From Brachybacterium sp. FME24 (GTDB taxonomy: Bacteria > Actinomycetota > Actinomycetes > Actinomycetales > Dermabacteraceae), in NCBI RefSeq assembly GCF_014897705.1, contig NZ_JABUXV010000007.1, positions 1 through 64,000 of the forward strand: a DNA stretch of 64,000 bases, in the 5' to 3' direction. Both the position numbers and the translations under genes were made by a program. Below are positions 24,976-33,796 of this stretch, in pieces. How positions within the stretch are numbered: position 1 is the first letter of the stretch; every line of letters starts with the position of its first letter. The notes beneath the pieces were generated by a model that ran no database searches, was not told the DNA's origin, and was given only the letters and a program-made list of their open reading frames with translations.

Positions 24976-25802
24976 CTGCCCTCACCGCATCCCCCCGCGC
25001 CGCCACCTCCGCCCCCTCTCGCACCCGCCGGCGGTCCCGCCTGCTGGGGCTCGCCGCCGCCGAGCTGTCCCTCCTGCGACGCAATCGCATGCAGCTGGGC
25101 ACCGCGATCGTGCTGCCGCTCGCGCTCCCGTTCTTCTTCCTGCCCCTCGCACGGCAAGGGGCCACACCCGATGCCCTGGCAGGTGTGCTGGGCACCATGT
25201 TCGTGATCGTCCTGCTGTTCGTCGTCTACTACAACCTGCTGTCCACCTTCGTCGCCCGACGCCAGGAGCTGGTTCTCAAGCGCCTGCGCACCGGTGAGGC
25301 CTCGGACGCGACCGTGCTGGCGGCGACGGCGGCCCCCGCCCTGCTGCTCGCGACCGTGATGATCACCATCATGGCGGTGCTCTCGATACTGCTGCTGGAC
25401 CTTCCGCTGCCCCAGAACCCCGTCGCGCTCGTCCTCGGGCTGAGCCTCGGTGCCGCCACGTTGGTGCCGCTGGCCCTGGTGACCGCGAACATCACCCGCA
25501 CCGTCGAATCCGCACAGGTCACCTCGCTGCCCGCGATGGGCATCCTGATGATCGGCGCCGGCGGCATCCTTCCGGCGGAGATCCTGCCGGAGTGGGCGGC
25601 TCGTCTGATCACGGCCCTCCCCTCCGCGCCGATCACCGAGCTGGTGCGGCTGGGCTGGCTGGGCATCGGCGCCGACGGGACCCCCGTGTTCGGCGCCGAG
25701 GCGTGGACCACCGTCGCCGGCCAGGCGGCGATCCTGCTCGGCTGGGCCCTCCTCGGCATCCTGATCGTGCGCGAGCACTTCCGCTGGGAGCCGCGCGGCT
25801 GA
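24972..25802 (+). CDS. ABC-2 type exporter permease
   Basis: A 276-residue membrane protein with six predicted helices of the ABC-2 fold, beginning after a 35-residue basic N-terminus. It includes VVYYNLLSTFVARRQELVLKR, the typical amphipathic coupling segment, and a C-terminal EHFRWEPRG tail. It forms the channel for the ATPase encoded just upstream. Confidence 0.88.
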   Translation: MTALTASPRAATSAPSRTRRRSRLLGLAAAELSLLRRNRMQLGTAIVLPLALPFFFLPLARQGATPDALAGVLGTMFVIVLLFVVYYNLLSTFVARRQELVLKRLRTGEASDATVLAATAAPALLLATVMITIMAVLSILLLDLPLPQNPVALVLGLSLGAATLVPLALVTANITRTVESAQVTSLPAMGILMIGAGGILPAEILPEWAARLITALPSAPITELVRLGWLGIGADGTPVFGAEAWTTVAGQAAILLGWALLGILIVREHFRWEPRG

Positions 25803-26063
25803 CCCCGAACCGGACGGGCGCTCCCGACATCCCTCATGGCCAGTCCTCGACCACCCCATCCCCGGGGGTGAACCGGCGTTCTCCCGGTCACCACCGGGGA
25901 TCTCGCCGCCGTGGGGGACCCGGACGGCGGCGACGGTCTCGCTCCCGGGATCGAGCACGGCGAATACCGGGTCCACCACGTCCCAGGTCGCCGGCTGTCG
26001 TGGTCGAACAGAGCGGCGCGGTTCCACGTCGACCGGTCGCCCCTCCGTGCGGTGACCGCGTCC

Positions 26064-27737
26064 CTATCCTCTCTGCCGGGCGACCCGTGCCTCGTCCCAG
26101 ACGGGGATGTCGGATTCGTAGACCTCGGCGTCCGCGCCGAAGACCAGGAACCGCTCGAAGTCCCGCACGAACCAGCGGTCGTGGGTGACGGCGACGACGG
26201 TCCCTTCGAAGGTGGCGAGCGCCTGCTGGAGGGCGTCGGCCGATTCGAGATCCAGGTTGTCGGTGGGCTCGTCGAGCAGCAGCAGGGTCGCCCCGCCCAG
26301 TTCCAGCAGCAGGATCTGGAACCGCGCCTGCTGACCGCCGGAGAGCGACTCGAAGGTCTGCTCGGCAGCGCGCGCCAGCTCGTAGCGGGCCAGCGCCCGG
26401 GCCGCCTCCTCGCGCGGCCTCCCGGCGCGGTGCTCGTCCCCGCGGTGCAGGATCGACAGCAGCGTGCGGCCGGTGAGATCGGACCGTCCGTGGGTCTGGG
26501 CGAACCAGCCGGGTCGCACCCGGGCACCGAGGCGGGCTGTGCCCGTGTGCTCGACCGGGTCGATCGGCACCTCGGCGACCGGCAGGTGCTCGGGCGAGGG
26601 ATCGGTGCCCCCGGCGGCGAGCAGGCGCAGGAAGTGGGACTTGCCCGAGCCGTTGGATCCGAGCACGGCGATGCGGTCCCCGAACCGGGCCTCGAGATCG
26701 AAGGGAAGCATCAGGTCCGTCAGCTCGAGGCCTTCGCAGATGATCGCGCGCTTGCCGGTGCGGCCCCCGCGCAGGCGCATGGCGAGCTTCTGCTCCCGCG
26801 GCTGCAGCTCGGGCGGGCCGGCGTCCTCGAAGCGGGCGAGTCGTGTCTGGGCCGCGCGGTAGCGGGCGGCCATATCGGAGTTGTAGGCGGCTTTCTGCTT
26901 GTACATCTGCACCAGCGCGCGCAGCTTCGCGTGCTCCTCGTCCCAGCGCCGCCGCAGCTCCTCGAGCCGCTCGAACCGAGCCTCCCGCGCTTGGTGATAG
27001 GTCTCGAAACCGCCCGGGTGCACCCAGGAGGTGTTCCCGGCAGCGCCCAGCTCGAGCGTGACGACGCCGCTGGCGGTGCGCGCCAGCAGTTCCCGATCGT
27101 GGCTGACGTACAGCACGCTCTTGCCGGACTCCACGAGCCCTTGCTCGAGCCAGCGCTTGCCCGGGACATCGAGGAAGTTGTCGGGCTCGTCCAGCAGCAG
27201 CATCTCGTCGGGCCCGCGCAGGAGGGCTTCCAAGGCGAGCCGCTTCTGCTCCCCGCCGGACAGCGACGAGATCGGCCGGTCCCGGCAGCCCTCGAAGGTG
27301 GCGCCGAGCGCGGCGATGGTGCAGACGTCCCACAGGACCTCCGCCTCGTACCCGCCGACCTCTCCCCAGGTGGTCAAGGCGTTCGCGAAGGCCATCTGGG
27401 AGGCGGTCGAAGCGGTCTCCGCCATCTCCCGTTCGGCCCGGTCCAGGGTTGCGGCCGCCTGCCGGATGCTCGGCGGCGACACCGACAGCAGCAGCTCGCG
27501 CACCGTGCCGCCGGTCAGGAACTGGCGCATGATCCCGAGCGTCCCGTTCTGGGTGACGGCGCCGGAGTTCGGGGCCAGCTCACCGGTGACGATGCGCAGC
27601 AGCGTTGTCTTCCCGGCGCCGTTGGCCCCGATCAGCGCGATCCGCGCACCCTCGCCCACGCGGAAGGAGACGTCGCGCAGCAGCGGCCTGCCGTCGGCCA
27701 GCGTGTAGTCGATGCCCGCGATATCGAGGTGTGCCAT
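26064..27737 (-). CDS. ABC-F family ATPase
   Basis: A 557-residue protein with two ABC domains and no membrane segments. Domain 1 has GANGAGKTT, LSGGEQKRLAL and LLLLDEPDNFLD. Domain 2 has GSNGSGKSH, LSGGQQARFQI and LLLLDEPTDNLD. Between them is a long charged helical linker (about 250-320). ABC-F proteins act on the ribosome; some give resistance to ribosome-targeting antibiotics, others tune translation. Without comparison I cannot say which. The Walker A of the second domain ends in KSH rather than KST/KTT. No Shine-Dalgarno; TAGACC lies 7 bases before the ATG. Confidence 0.88.
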   Translation of the reverse strand: MAHLDIAGIDYTLADGRPLLRDVSFRVGEGARIALIGANGAGKTTLLRIVTGELAPNSGAVTQNGTLGIMRQFLTGGTVRELLLSVSPPSIRQAAATLDRAEREMAETASTASQMAFANALTTWGEVGGYEAEVLWDVCTIAALGATFEGCRDRPISSLSGGEQKRLALEALLRGPDEMLLLDEPDNFLDVPGKRWLEQGLVESGKSVLYVSHDRELLARTASGVVTLELGAAGNTSWVHPGGFETYHQAREARFERLEELRRRWDEEHAKLRALVQMYKQKAAYNSDMAARYRAAQTRLARFEDAGPPELQPREQKLAMRLRGGRTGKRAIICEGLELTDLMLPFDLEARFGDRIAVLGSNGSGKSHFLRLLAAGGTDPSPEHLPVAEVPIDPVEHTGTARLGARVRPGWFAQTHGRSDLTGRTLLSILHRGDEHRAGRPREEAARALARYELARAAEQTFESLSGGQQARFQILLLELGGATLLLLDEPTDNLDLESADALQQALATFEGTVVAVTHDRWFVRDFERFLVFGADAEVYESDIPVWDEARVARQRG

Positions 27738-27812
27738 ATGCCCAGGTCTATCCCATCAGCGGCGAACAGTCATGGGAATTGTCGGCGCCTCACGGTTCGC
27801 AGCCGTCGTCGC

Positions 27813-28862
27813 TCAGAGGGCGAGCTGGCTGCGGTACCGCTCGGCGAGCGCTGCCGGCCAGTCGGTGAAGGTGATGAGGGTGTCGTCAACATGGGTGAGC
27901 TGGTCGATCGATCCGACCCGCGGGAGGTCCCGGAGCGCGCGGTCCTGGATCGACTCGACCGTCGCCTCGATGTACTCGGCAGTGTTCAGCACCGGGTACG
28001 GGCGCACGGCGTCGTCGATCCCGACGGCGAACTGCTCGACCCGCGGGCCGACCCGGTCCGTCAGGCCGAGCTCGTCGTGCCGGCTCCCGAGCAGGAGCAG
28101 CGCAGGCGTGAACGCCTCGTCGTCGCGGTCGGCGAGCGCTGCGTCGAGCAGCGGGCCGAGATCTCTGCAGGCGCCAAGGTCCTCGAAGGCACGGCCGAAC
28201 CATTTCGCGTAGGGGCGGTACTGCCGCTCCTGCAGGAAGGCCATCTCCATCACGAGTCGGGCCAGGTGGGCGATGAGCAGCTGGGAGCCGCGGCGGTCAC
28301 CGGTCTCGAGGGTGCGCCCGAGCAAGGGGGTGGCCTGGCCGATCAGGTGCCACTGGCAGGCCAGCAGCCATCGCCAGATGTCCGTCGGGTACCAGGCGAA
28401 GGCCTCGCGCAGGGCGGTCAGCTCCTGCAGGTCGTCGTGGAACACGCCGCCGGCGGTGAGCTGGCGCAGGTGCTGCTGCGGGATCGCGAGCCACGCCGCG
28501 TGATCGGACGGTGCGGTCGGGATCGTCGGCAGTCTCGTCGCCATCCACAGAGCGGTGGTGGTGATCTCGAGGTGGTCGGTGATGCGACCCTCGGCGTGGG
28601 AGAACCACCGGGTGGGATAGCCGCGGAAGGTCGGAGGAAGCGCAGCCCGGACCGCACGCGCAGCGTGGTCGACGTCGGCGACGGGGACGAACAGCTGCAG
28701 TCGCGGCCCCCACTCATGATCTCGGGAGCGTTCGTCGTCGAAGCCCTGCACCTCCGACCCCTCCCCGAGCAGGCAGGCAGTGTGCGGGCGGGCGATCGCC
28801 CCGGCGACGACCTCCTCGTAGAGGCTGCGCGCCAGTTCCAGTCCCGGGACGAATGCGGCCAT
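27813..28862 (-). CDS. DUF4037 (nucleotidyltransferase-like) protein
   Basis: A 349-residue protein with the DUF4037 pattern: ACLLGEGSEVQGFDDERSRDHEWGP near the start, where the G-S and D-x-D residues resemble a nucleotidyltransferase active site. It is followed by a helical C-terminal half (WLLACQWHLIGQATPLLGRTLETGD). No biochemical role is established for the family as far as I know. It starts without a ribosome-binding site, 6 bases after TAGCCT. Confidence 0.75.
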   Translation of the reverse strand: MAAFVPGLELARSLYEEVVAGAIARPHTACLLGEGSEVQGFDDERSRDHEWGPRLQLFVPVADVDHAARAVRAALPPTFRGYPTRWFSHAEGRITDHLEITTTALWMATRLPTIPTAPSDHAAWLAIPQQHLRQLTAGGVFHDDLQELTALREAFAWYPTDIWRWLLACQWHLIGQATPLLGRTLETGDRRGSQLLIAHLARLVMEMAFLQERQYRPYAKWFGRAFEDLGACRDLGPLLDAALADRDDEAFTPALLLLGSRHDELGLTDRVGPRVEQFAVGIDDAVRPYPVLNTAEYIEATVESIQDRALRDLPRVGSIDQLTHVDDTLITFTDWPAALAERYRSQLAL

Positions 28863-28868
28863 GCGGGC

Positions 28869-28874
28869 AGGCTA
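28869..28874 (-). promoter_or_regulatory. leaderless -10 of the DUF4037 gene
   Basis: TAGCCT on the minus strand, 6 bases before the ATG at 28862. Confidence 0.5.
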
Positions 28875-28938
28875 GGCGCGCAGGCGCCGGGAGGCACCTT
28901 CTTTTCTGTCGGCCTCGCGCACGGCTGCGTCGGCCTCG

Positions 28939-29044
28939 CACGTCGACTCATGACATCTCTCATGGGCAACCCGTGAGGAGCCCACCTCGACCGGTGATCC
29001 GCTGCCCTACTGGCGGGCGTCGATCCTCGGGAGAGTAGAGCCAT
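28939..29044 (+). promoter_or_regulatory. duplicated promoter element, copy B
   Basis: It aligns with 23620-23728 over its whole length (see copy A). Inverted repeat GCCCTACT (29004-29011) / AGTAGAGC (29034-29041) has one mismatch. The conserved GAGAGT is followed after 6 bases by ATC rather than ATG, so here the element should start an mRNA with a leader of about 44 bases ahead of the gene at 29086. Confidence 0.6.
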
Positions 29045-29085
29045 CGCCAGGACCACGACTCCGCTCCCCGACCCGAAGGACACCC

Positions 29086-29589
29086 ATGTTCCAGGACCTC
29101 CTCGCCCAGCTCCACTCCCTCGTCTCCGACCTCGAGCCGTGGCAGCAGGTGCTCGCACTCGTGCCCGTCGGGGCGATCCCGTTCATCGAGTCCTACCTCG
29201 GCAGCTTCCTCGGTTCCGCTCTCGGCATCCACCCGCTGCTCGCGATCCCTGCCGCCGTGCTCGGCAACCTGCTCGCCACCTTCGGAGCCATCGCACTGTC
29301 GGGCAGGGCGCGTGAGGCAGTGACCCGCGGCCGTGATCGCCGGGCGACGGACGCGACCGCGCAGCCCTCGAGGTTCCGGCAGAAGATCGCCACCGCCCTG
29401 GACCGGTACGGCGTGCCCGGAGTGTGCCTCCTGGGCCCGTTCGTGGTCGCCTCGCAGATCACGGCACCGACACTGGTCGCCCTCGGCGCCACCAGGACCC
29501 GGGTCTACCTGTGGATGGGCATCTCGATCATCGGCTGGGGGATCGTCTTCGGGGTCTTCGGCAGCCTGTTCCTCACTGTCATCCTGTGA
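29086..29589 (+). CDS. putative small multidrug export protein
   Basis: A 167-residue membrane protein with about four hydrophobic segments (24-44, 50-72, 105-130, 140-165). The pattern PVGAIPFIESYLGSFLG and GVPGVCLLGPFVVASQITAP matches the family annotated as small multidrug export proteins (PF06695, by recall). The actual substrate is unproven. GAAGGAC precedes the ATG. It lies under promoter element B and just upstream of a two-component system on the same strand. Confidence 0.75.
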   Translation: MFQDLLAQLHSLVSDLEPWQQVLALVPVGAIPFIESYLGSFLGSALGIHPLLAIPAAVLGNLLATFGAIALSGRAREAVTRGRDRRATDATAQPSRFRQKIATALDRYGVPGVCLLGPFVVASQITAPTLVALGATRTRVYLWMGISIIGWGIVFGVFGSLFLTVIL

Positions 29590-29664
29590 TCCCGTGATCC
29601 CGGTCCCCTCCGATAAGCTCCCGACCAGGCCGTCCAGCGAACCGACGTCCGAGAGAGGACAGAT

Positions 29665-30834
29665 GTGAATACCGCCGTGGGCCGCCAGTGGAGCGTCTTC
29701 TACGCCTACACGGCGTGGACCGTCGTCGGCGTGGTGGTGCTGCTCCCTCTGGGCGTCACGGCGTTCCTGGATCTTCGGCTCCCGACTGCCTTCACCTTGG
29801 CACCGCTGACCACCGCGGTGCTGTGCGGGCAGGTCATGCTCGGGGCCTGGTCGGCATGGCGCGCTCTGGAGGCATGGGCCGCGGCCGACGCCTCCACCTC
29901 CCATGACCGCTGGGGCATGCGCCGAGTGGGTCGGCTCCCCTCGGATCTGTCCCTGCTGGCCGCCGCGCTGCCGTCGGCGCTGATCGCCGGCGCCACCCTG
30001 GTCGGCGGCGTGGATTCCCGCTTCCTGGTCATCTCCTTGTCGCTGGTGGCCACCACAGCCGGCATCCGGTGGCGGTGGGAGGTCGGATTGGTGCTTGCGG
30101 TGGCGTTCACGGCGGTGGCTGCGCTGGCGCAGCAATCCCTCCCACAAGTCCTCTCCCACGGCATTCTCGTGCTCGCGGCCGTGCTCACCTCCCGGCTCTC
30201 CCTGTGGCTCGCCGCGATGGTGCGCGAGCTCGACGACGCCCGGGAGGCCCAGGCCGCACTCGCCGTCGCCGAGGAACGGCTGCGTTTCGCGCGCGACCTG
30301 CACGACGTCACCGGCCGCGACCTCTCCGTGATCGCCGTGAAGTCCGAGCTGGTCGCCCAGTTGGCCGAGCGCGAGGACCCTCGGGCGGTCGAGCATGGCC
30401 GTGAGGTCGCCCAGATCGCCCGCACCTCGCTCGCGGAGATCCGTGCGCTGGTGCGCGGATATCGGGAGGCCGACCTGGCCACCGAGCTGCGCGGCACCGC
30501 CGCGCTGCTGCGCTCCGCGCACGCACAGGTGTCTGTGGAGGGCACTGCCGAGGACGTCCCCGCCGCCTTCGCCGGCACCGCGGCCTGGGTGCTGCGGGAG
30601 GGGGGCACCAACATCCTGCGCCACGCCGACCCCACGACCGTCACGATCACCCTCGGCCCGGACGGGGTCGCCCTCGTCAACGATGGCTCGCCCGGCGCCG
30701 ACGAGGTCCACGAGGGCAGTGGCCTGACCGGCCTTCGCGAGCGCCTCGACCCGACCTGCTCGCTCACTGTCCGCCGCGAGGGCGGGACCTTCACCCTTGA
30801 TGTCCGCTTCGACGCCCCGGGAGGGACACGATGA
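29665..30834 (+). CDS. sensor histidine kinase, NarL/DesK type
   Basis: A 389-residue membrane kinase. Four to six hydrophobic segments fill residues 15-185. The HisKA_3 dimerisation domain has His213 in ARDLHDVTGRDLS, and the HATPase domain is short with an N-box-like REGGTNILRHA and a G-box GLTGLRERL. The start is GTG with AGAGAGGAC upstream; an ATG two bases earlier opens onto a stop. It overlaps the response regulator by 4 bp. Kinases of this group often sense membrane stress or antibiotics and control neighbouring exporters. Confidence 0.9.
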   Translation: MNTAVGRQWSVFYAYTAWTVVGVVVLLPLGVTAFLDLRLPTAFTLAPLTTAVLCGQVMLGAWSAWRALEAWAAADASTSHDRWGMRRVGRLPSDLSLLAAALPSALIAGATLVGGVDSRFLVISLSLVATTAGIRWRWEVGLVLAVAFTAVAALAQQSLPQVLSHGILVLAAVLTSRLSLWLAAMVRELDDAREAQAALAVAEERLRFARDLHDVTGRDLSVIAVKSELVAQLAEREDPRAVEHGREVAQIARTSLAEIRALVRGYREADLATELRGTAALLRSAHAQVSVEGTAEDVPAAFAGTAAWVLREGGTNILRHADPTTVTITLGPDGVALVNDGSPGADEVHEGSGLTGLRERLDPTCSLTVRREGGTFTLDVRFDAPGGTR

Positions 30835-31466
30835 CCCACGACCCTGTTGCTGATCCCGCCCTGCTGCGCGTGATCCTCGTCGACGACGAGAACCTGATCC
30901 GCTCCGCGCTCGCCACCATGCTCACCCTCGAGGCGGATCTCGACGTGCGCGGAGAAGCGTCGACCGTCGCAGACGGGGTACGCCTCGCCCAGGCCGAACA
31001 GCCCGACGTCGCAGTGCTCGACCTCCAGCTGCCCGACGGCGACGGCCTCGAGCTGGCCGGCCGGATCGCGGACATCTCCCCCGCCACCCGCTCCCTGATC
31101 CTCACCTCGCACGCCCGTCCCGGCTACCTCAAGCGGGCCCTCGCCCAGGGGATCCTCGGCTTCCTGCCCAAGACCACCTCGGCCGATCAGCTCGCCCGCG
31201 CCGTGCGGTCGGTAGCCGCCGGGCGCCGGGCGATCGACCCGGAGCTCGCCGCCGACACCATCTCCTCGGGCGATTCACCGCTGACCCCGCGGGAGGCCGA
31301 CGTCCTGGAATACGCGGCCGACGGCGCCGCCGTGGAGCAAATCGCCCGCCGCGCCCACCTGGCCGAGGGCACGGTGCGCAACTACCTCTCCAGCGCGCAG
31401 GCGAAGCTGCAGGCAGGGAACCGGCACGAGGCGGTCGCGATCGCGCGCCGCCAGGGCTGGATCTGA
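30831..31466 (+). CDS. response regulator, NarL/LuxR type
   Basis: A 211-residue regulator. The receiver domain (1-125) has DDE at 18-20, phospho-acceptor Asp64 in VLDLQLPDG, Thr at LTS and Lys at LPK. The C-terminal LuxR-type helix-turn-helix (about 145-205) has LTPREADVLEYAADG and EGTVRNYLSSAQAKL. Partner of the kinase just upstream. The duplicated promoter element in front of two export genes is a reasonable candidate for its target. Confidence 0.92.
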   Translation: MTHDPVADPALLRVILVDDENLIRSALATMLTLEADLDVRGEASTVADGVRLAQAEQPDVAVLDLQLPDGDGLELAGRIADISPATRSLILTSHARPGYLKRALAQGILGFLPKTTSADQLARAVRSVAAGRRAIDPELAADTISSGDSPLTPREADVLEYAADGAAVEQIARRAHLAEGTVRNYLSSAQAKLQAGNRHEAVAIARRQGWI

Positions 31467-31496
31467 GCAGGCCAGCCGGATCTGGGCGCGGCCCGA

Positions 31497-31527
31497 ACCG
31501 GGCGCGCCGCATCCACTGGCGCCCGGT
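31497..31527 (+). terminator. terminator hairpin after the response regulator
   Basis: ACCGGGCGC (31497-31505) pairs perfectly with GCGCCCGGT (31519-31527). It begins about 30 bases after the stop codon. Confidence 0.6.
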
Positions 31528-31696
31528 GCACAGGGACACCGCCATAGGGGCCCAGCTGATCACATGACGCCACCGGATACGTCGCGCCGGCGACTGCCGC
31601 GGTGTCATCTGCCCTGTCCTCGAACCGCCCGCCGCGCGCCGTGGTTGCTGTCATCCTCCCGCGCTCGAGTGCCGACGTCGAGCAAGGGCTGCAGGC

Positions 31697-32176
31697 TCAG
31701 GCTGGCTCGATCGAGAACGTCTGCTCGACCTTCCCATCGGCGTGCACCGTCTCGTCGAACGGAACCGGGATCGCCCGACGCCAGAACGACGTTGCTTCGG
31801 GATTCGTGGCCAACTGCGTGACCGACCACGACCCGACGTGCGCGTCGAAGAGGAGCCGTGCCGTTCGCCTTCCCACACCGTCCCGCCGGTACTTCCTGAG
31901 GACGAAGAACTCGGCCATCTGTGTCGGGTCGCCCTGTCGGACAAGGGCGAAACCCGCGGGATGCCCATCGACACGGACGACGTAGGCGTACCGGTCCTGC
32001 TCGTGGCGATAGGTATCGAGCCAGGCGTAGTGGAACGATCCCTCGTCGTCGACATCGTCGCCCGTGTACTCAGAGAAGTCGTAGAAGTAAAGCTGCAGCA
32101 ACCGGCCCAACAGGTCGAAGTCCTCGCCGGACGCCGGGAGGACGGTGAGTGCGGACGCCGCTGTGGAAGGCACCAT
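31697..32176 (-). CDS. GNAT-family N-acetyltransferase
   Basis: A 159-residue acetyltransferase. The acetyl-CoA motif A region is MAEFFVLRKYRRDGVGRRTARLLF (R/Q-x-x-G-x-G/A loop as RRDGVGR), followed by a C-terminal strand with NPEATSFWRR. A longer frame exists upstream, but ATG 32176 starts just before the first strand and has TACCGT 6 bases ahead, as in other leaderless genes here. The substrate is unknown; the linked second GNAT gene suggests a small resistance or modification cluster. Confidence 0.82.
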   Translation of the reverse strand: MVPSTAASALTVLPASGEDFDLLGRLLQLYFYDFSEYTGDDVDDEGSFHYAWLDTYRHEQDRYAYVVRVDGHPAGFALVRQGDPTQMAEFFVLRKYRRDGVGRRTARLLFDAHVGSWSVTQLATNPEATSFWRRAIPVPFDETVHADGKVEQTFSIEPA

Positions 32177-32182
32177 TTCCCC

Positions 32183-32188
32183 ACGGTA
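32183..32188 (-). promoter_or_regulatory. leaderless -10 of the first GNAT gene
   Basis: TACCGT on the minus strand, 6 bases before ATG 32176. Confidence 0.5.
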
Positions 32189-32219
32189 GGCGCAGGCAGG
32201 CTGCAGGCGCTCCTGCTTT

Positions 32220-32798
32220 TCAGGGTCCAGGTGCTTGCACGTCGTGGATCTTCGCGTGGACATGCATGTCATGCCATCCGTCGGCGTGCAGGACGCTTTC
32301 CCGGCGGGTTCCCTCCGCGTCGAATCCCACCTTGCTGGCCACCCGGCACGATGCCGCGTTCATCGTCGAGTGCTCGAGCTCGACGCGGTGCATCCCGACG
32401 GAGAAGACCCAATCGGTCGCCATTCCCAGCGCTTGAGGCGCAATCCCTCGGCCTCGAGCATGTGCGCGGATCCAGTACGCCGCTGTCGCGAATCCATCGG
32501 CCAGGTGGAACGTCAGGGTCATCCGCCCCGCCAGCGCTCCGTCGTGATCGATGGCCCAGCTCGCCCCCGTCTCCGCAGCCCATGCTGCACCGGCTGCCGT
32601 GATCCACTCGTCGGCCTCTTCCGTCGTCATCGAGCGGGCGTGCCACCGCTGGATCGCCGGTTCTTGGTACGCCGCCACCACGGCGGAAGCATCGTCGCCG
32701 GTCCACGGGCGCAGCTGGACGGATCCGACGGAGAGAACGGGCTGTGCAGTGCTGGACAGCGAGCCGGGTGCGATAGCCGGTGACACGAAGGAGGGCAC
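32220..32798 (-). CDS. RimJ/RimL-like N-acetyltransferase
   Basis: A 192-residue GNAT protein of the RimJ/RimL type: VQLRPWTGDDASAVVAAYQ at the start of the domain, AYWIRAHARGRGIAPQALG as the acetyl-CoA loop, VGMHRVELEHSTMNAASCRVASKVGFDAEG as the C-terminal half. I prefer GTG 32798, 6 bases after CATGCT, over the upstream in-frame ATG at 32873, which adds a stretch unlike the family. The gene ends 44 bases before the first GNAT start on the same strand. Confidence 0.82.
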   Translation of the reverse strand: MPSFVSPAIAPGSLSSTAQPVLSVGSVQLRPWTGDDASAVVAAYQEPAIQRWHARSMTTEEADEWITAAGAAWAAETGASWAIDHDGALAGRMTLTFHLADGFATAAYWIRAHARGRGIAPQALGMATDWVFSVGMHRVELEHSTMNAASCRVASKVGFDAEGTRRESVLHADGWHDMHVHAKIHDVQAPGP

Positions 32799-32892
32799 GT
32801 CGGAAGCATGGCACCAGCCGTCGGCGCGAACAACCGAACGAGCAGGCCCTGCCGGGGAGGTGAGTTCACGCATCCGGCCTGAACCCGGCCTG

Positions 32893-33633
32893 CTAGGGCT
32901 GGGGCGTCGGGGGGTTCTCCGCGCTGACCAGCGTGCCGATGTCCTCGCCCTCGCAGATGCGGCGCATCAGGTTCTTCTGGCCCACGTCGAAGATGTGCAT
33001 CGTCAGGCCCTGTTCCCCGGCAAGCACGAAGGCACTGGTGTCCATCACCTTGATGTTCTTGGCGACAGCCTCCTCGTAGCTCAAGCGCTCGTAGCGCACG
33101 GCATCGGGGTGGAGGTTGGGATCCTTGTCGTAGACAGCGTCGATGTCGCGCTTCGCCACCAGCAGCGCGTCGGCGTCCAGCTCGAGAGCACGCTGCACGG
33201 AGGGATAGTCGGTCGTCACGTACGGCTGGCCGATCCCACCGGCGAGGATCACGATGCGGTGCTGGTCCAGATGAGAGAGGGCGCGGAGGCGGATGAACGG
33301 TTCCGCCACGGACTGCATGGGGACCGCGGTCATCACGCGCACGTCCGCATCGGTGCGTGCCGTGAGCGCACCTCGAAGCATGAGCGCGTTCATCACCGTG
33401 CCCAGCATGCCGATGTTGTCGGCCTCCGCGCGGCCGATTCCCCAGCCCTCGGACATCCGTCCACGGAAATAGTTCCCACCGCCGACGACGACGGCGACCT
33501 GCACGCCCAGTTGATGGACCGCGAGCACCTCATCGCTGAGGTGTGCGAGTCGATCAGGCTCAACGCCCCAGCCGCTCTCGCCCGCGAGAGCTTCGCCGGA
33601 CAGCTTCAGGACGACGCGTTCGTACCGTGACAT
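32893..33633 (-). CDS. pyrH: UMP kinase
   Basis: A 246-residue amino-acid-kinase-fold enzyme that phosphorylates UMP with ATP. Landmarks: VVLKLSGEALAG, VAVVVGGGNYFRGR, ADNIGMLGTVMNAL, DYPSVQRALELDADALLVAK and DIDAVYDKDPNLH, all diagnostic for bacterial UMP kinase. GAGGGAG lies 8 bases before the ATG. The housekeeping pyrH normally sits between tsf and frr; this one is among accessory genes next to a transposon, so it may be an extra copy. Residues such as NYFRG (usually N-I-F/W-R-G) show it is somewhat diverged. Confidence 0.9.
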   Translation of the reverse strand: MSRYERVVLKLSGEALAGESGWGVEPDRLAHLSDEVLAVHQLGVQVAVVVGGGNYFRGRMSEGWGIGRAEADNIGMLGTVMNALMLRGALTARTDADVRVMTAVPMQSVAEPFIRLRALSHLDQHRIVILAGGIGQPYVTTDYPSVQRALELDADALLVAKRDIDAVYDKDPNLHPDAVRYERLSYEEAVAKNIKVMDTSAFVLAGEQGLTMHIFDVGQKNLMRRICEGEDIGTLVSAENPPTPQP

Positions 33634-33784
33634 GCGGTCCGCTCCCTCGATGCGGGCCCTGCGGATCAGGGCCACATTGTCTGCCAGTATCGCCAACGCA
33701 TCGCCGCTTGGGGGCTGTCCGATTGCTTCCGGCGGTCTAATTCTGGGAACTGCGACAGCCGATCGCGGCTGTGCATGCCTTCGA

Positions 33785-33790
33785 TAGGCT
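33785..33790 (+). promoter_or_regulatory. leaderless -10 of the exonuclease-like gene
   Basis: TAGGCT ends 6 bases before ATG 33797; no Shine-Dalgarno. Confidence 0.55.
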
Positions 33791-33796
33791 CGACAT

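Noticed and set aside
25826-25860. Possible third copy of the duplicated promoter element (GACATCCCTCATGGCCA)
   Set aside because: Only about 15 bases resemble copy B; the rest of the element and the inverted repeat are absent.
24624-26027. Minus-strand frame covering the exporter permease and the gap after it
   Set aside because: It lies antisense to the ABC genes. The end within 25803-26063 has some protein-like wording but no start or family motif.
31467-31696. Possible gene between the response regulator and the GNAT genes
   Set aside because: Only short frames without start signals; the stretch holds a terminator hairpin and nothing else I can support.
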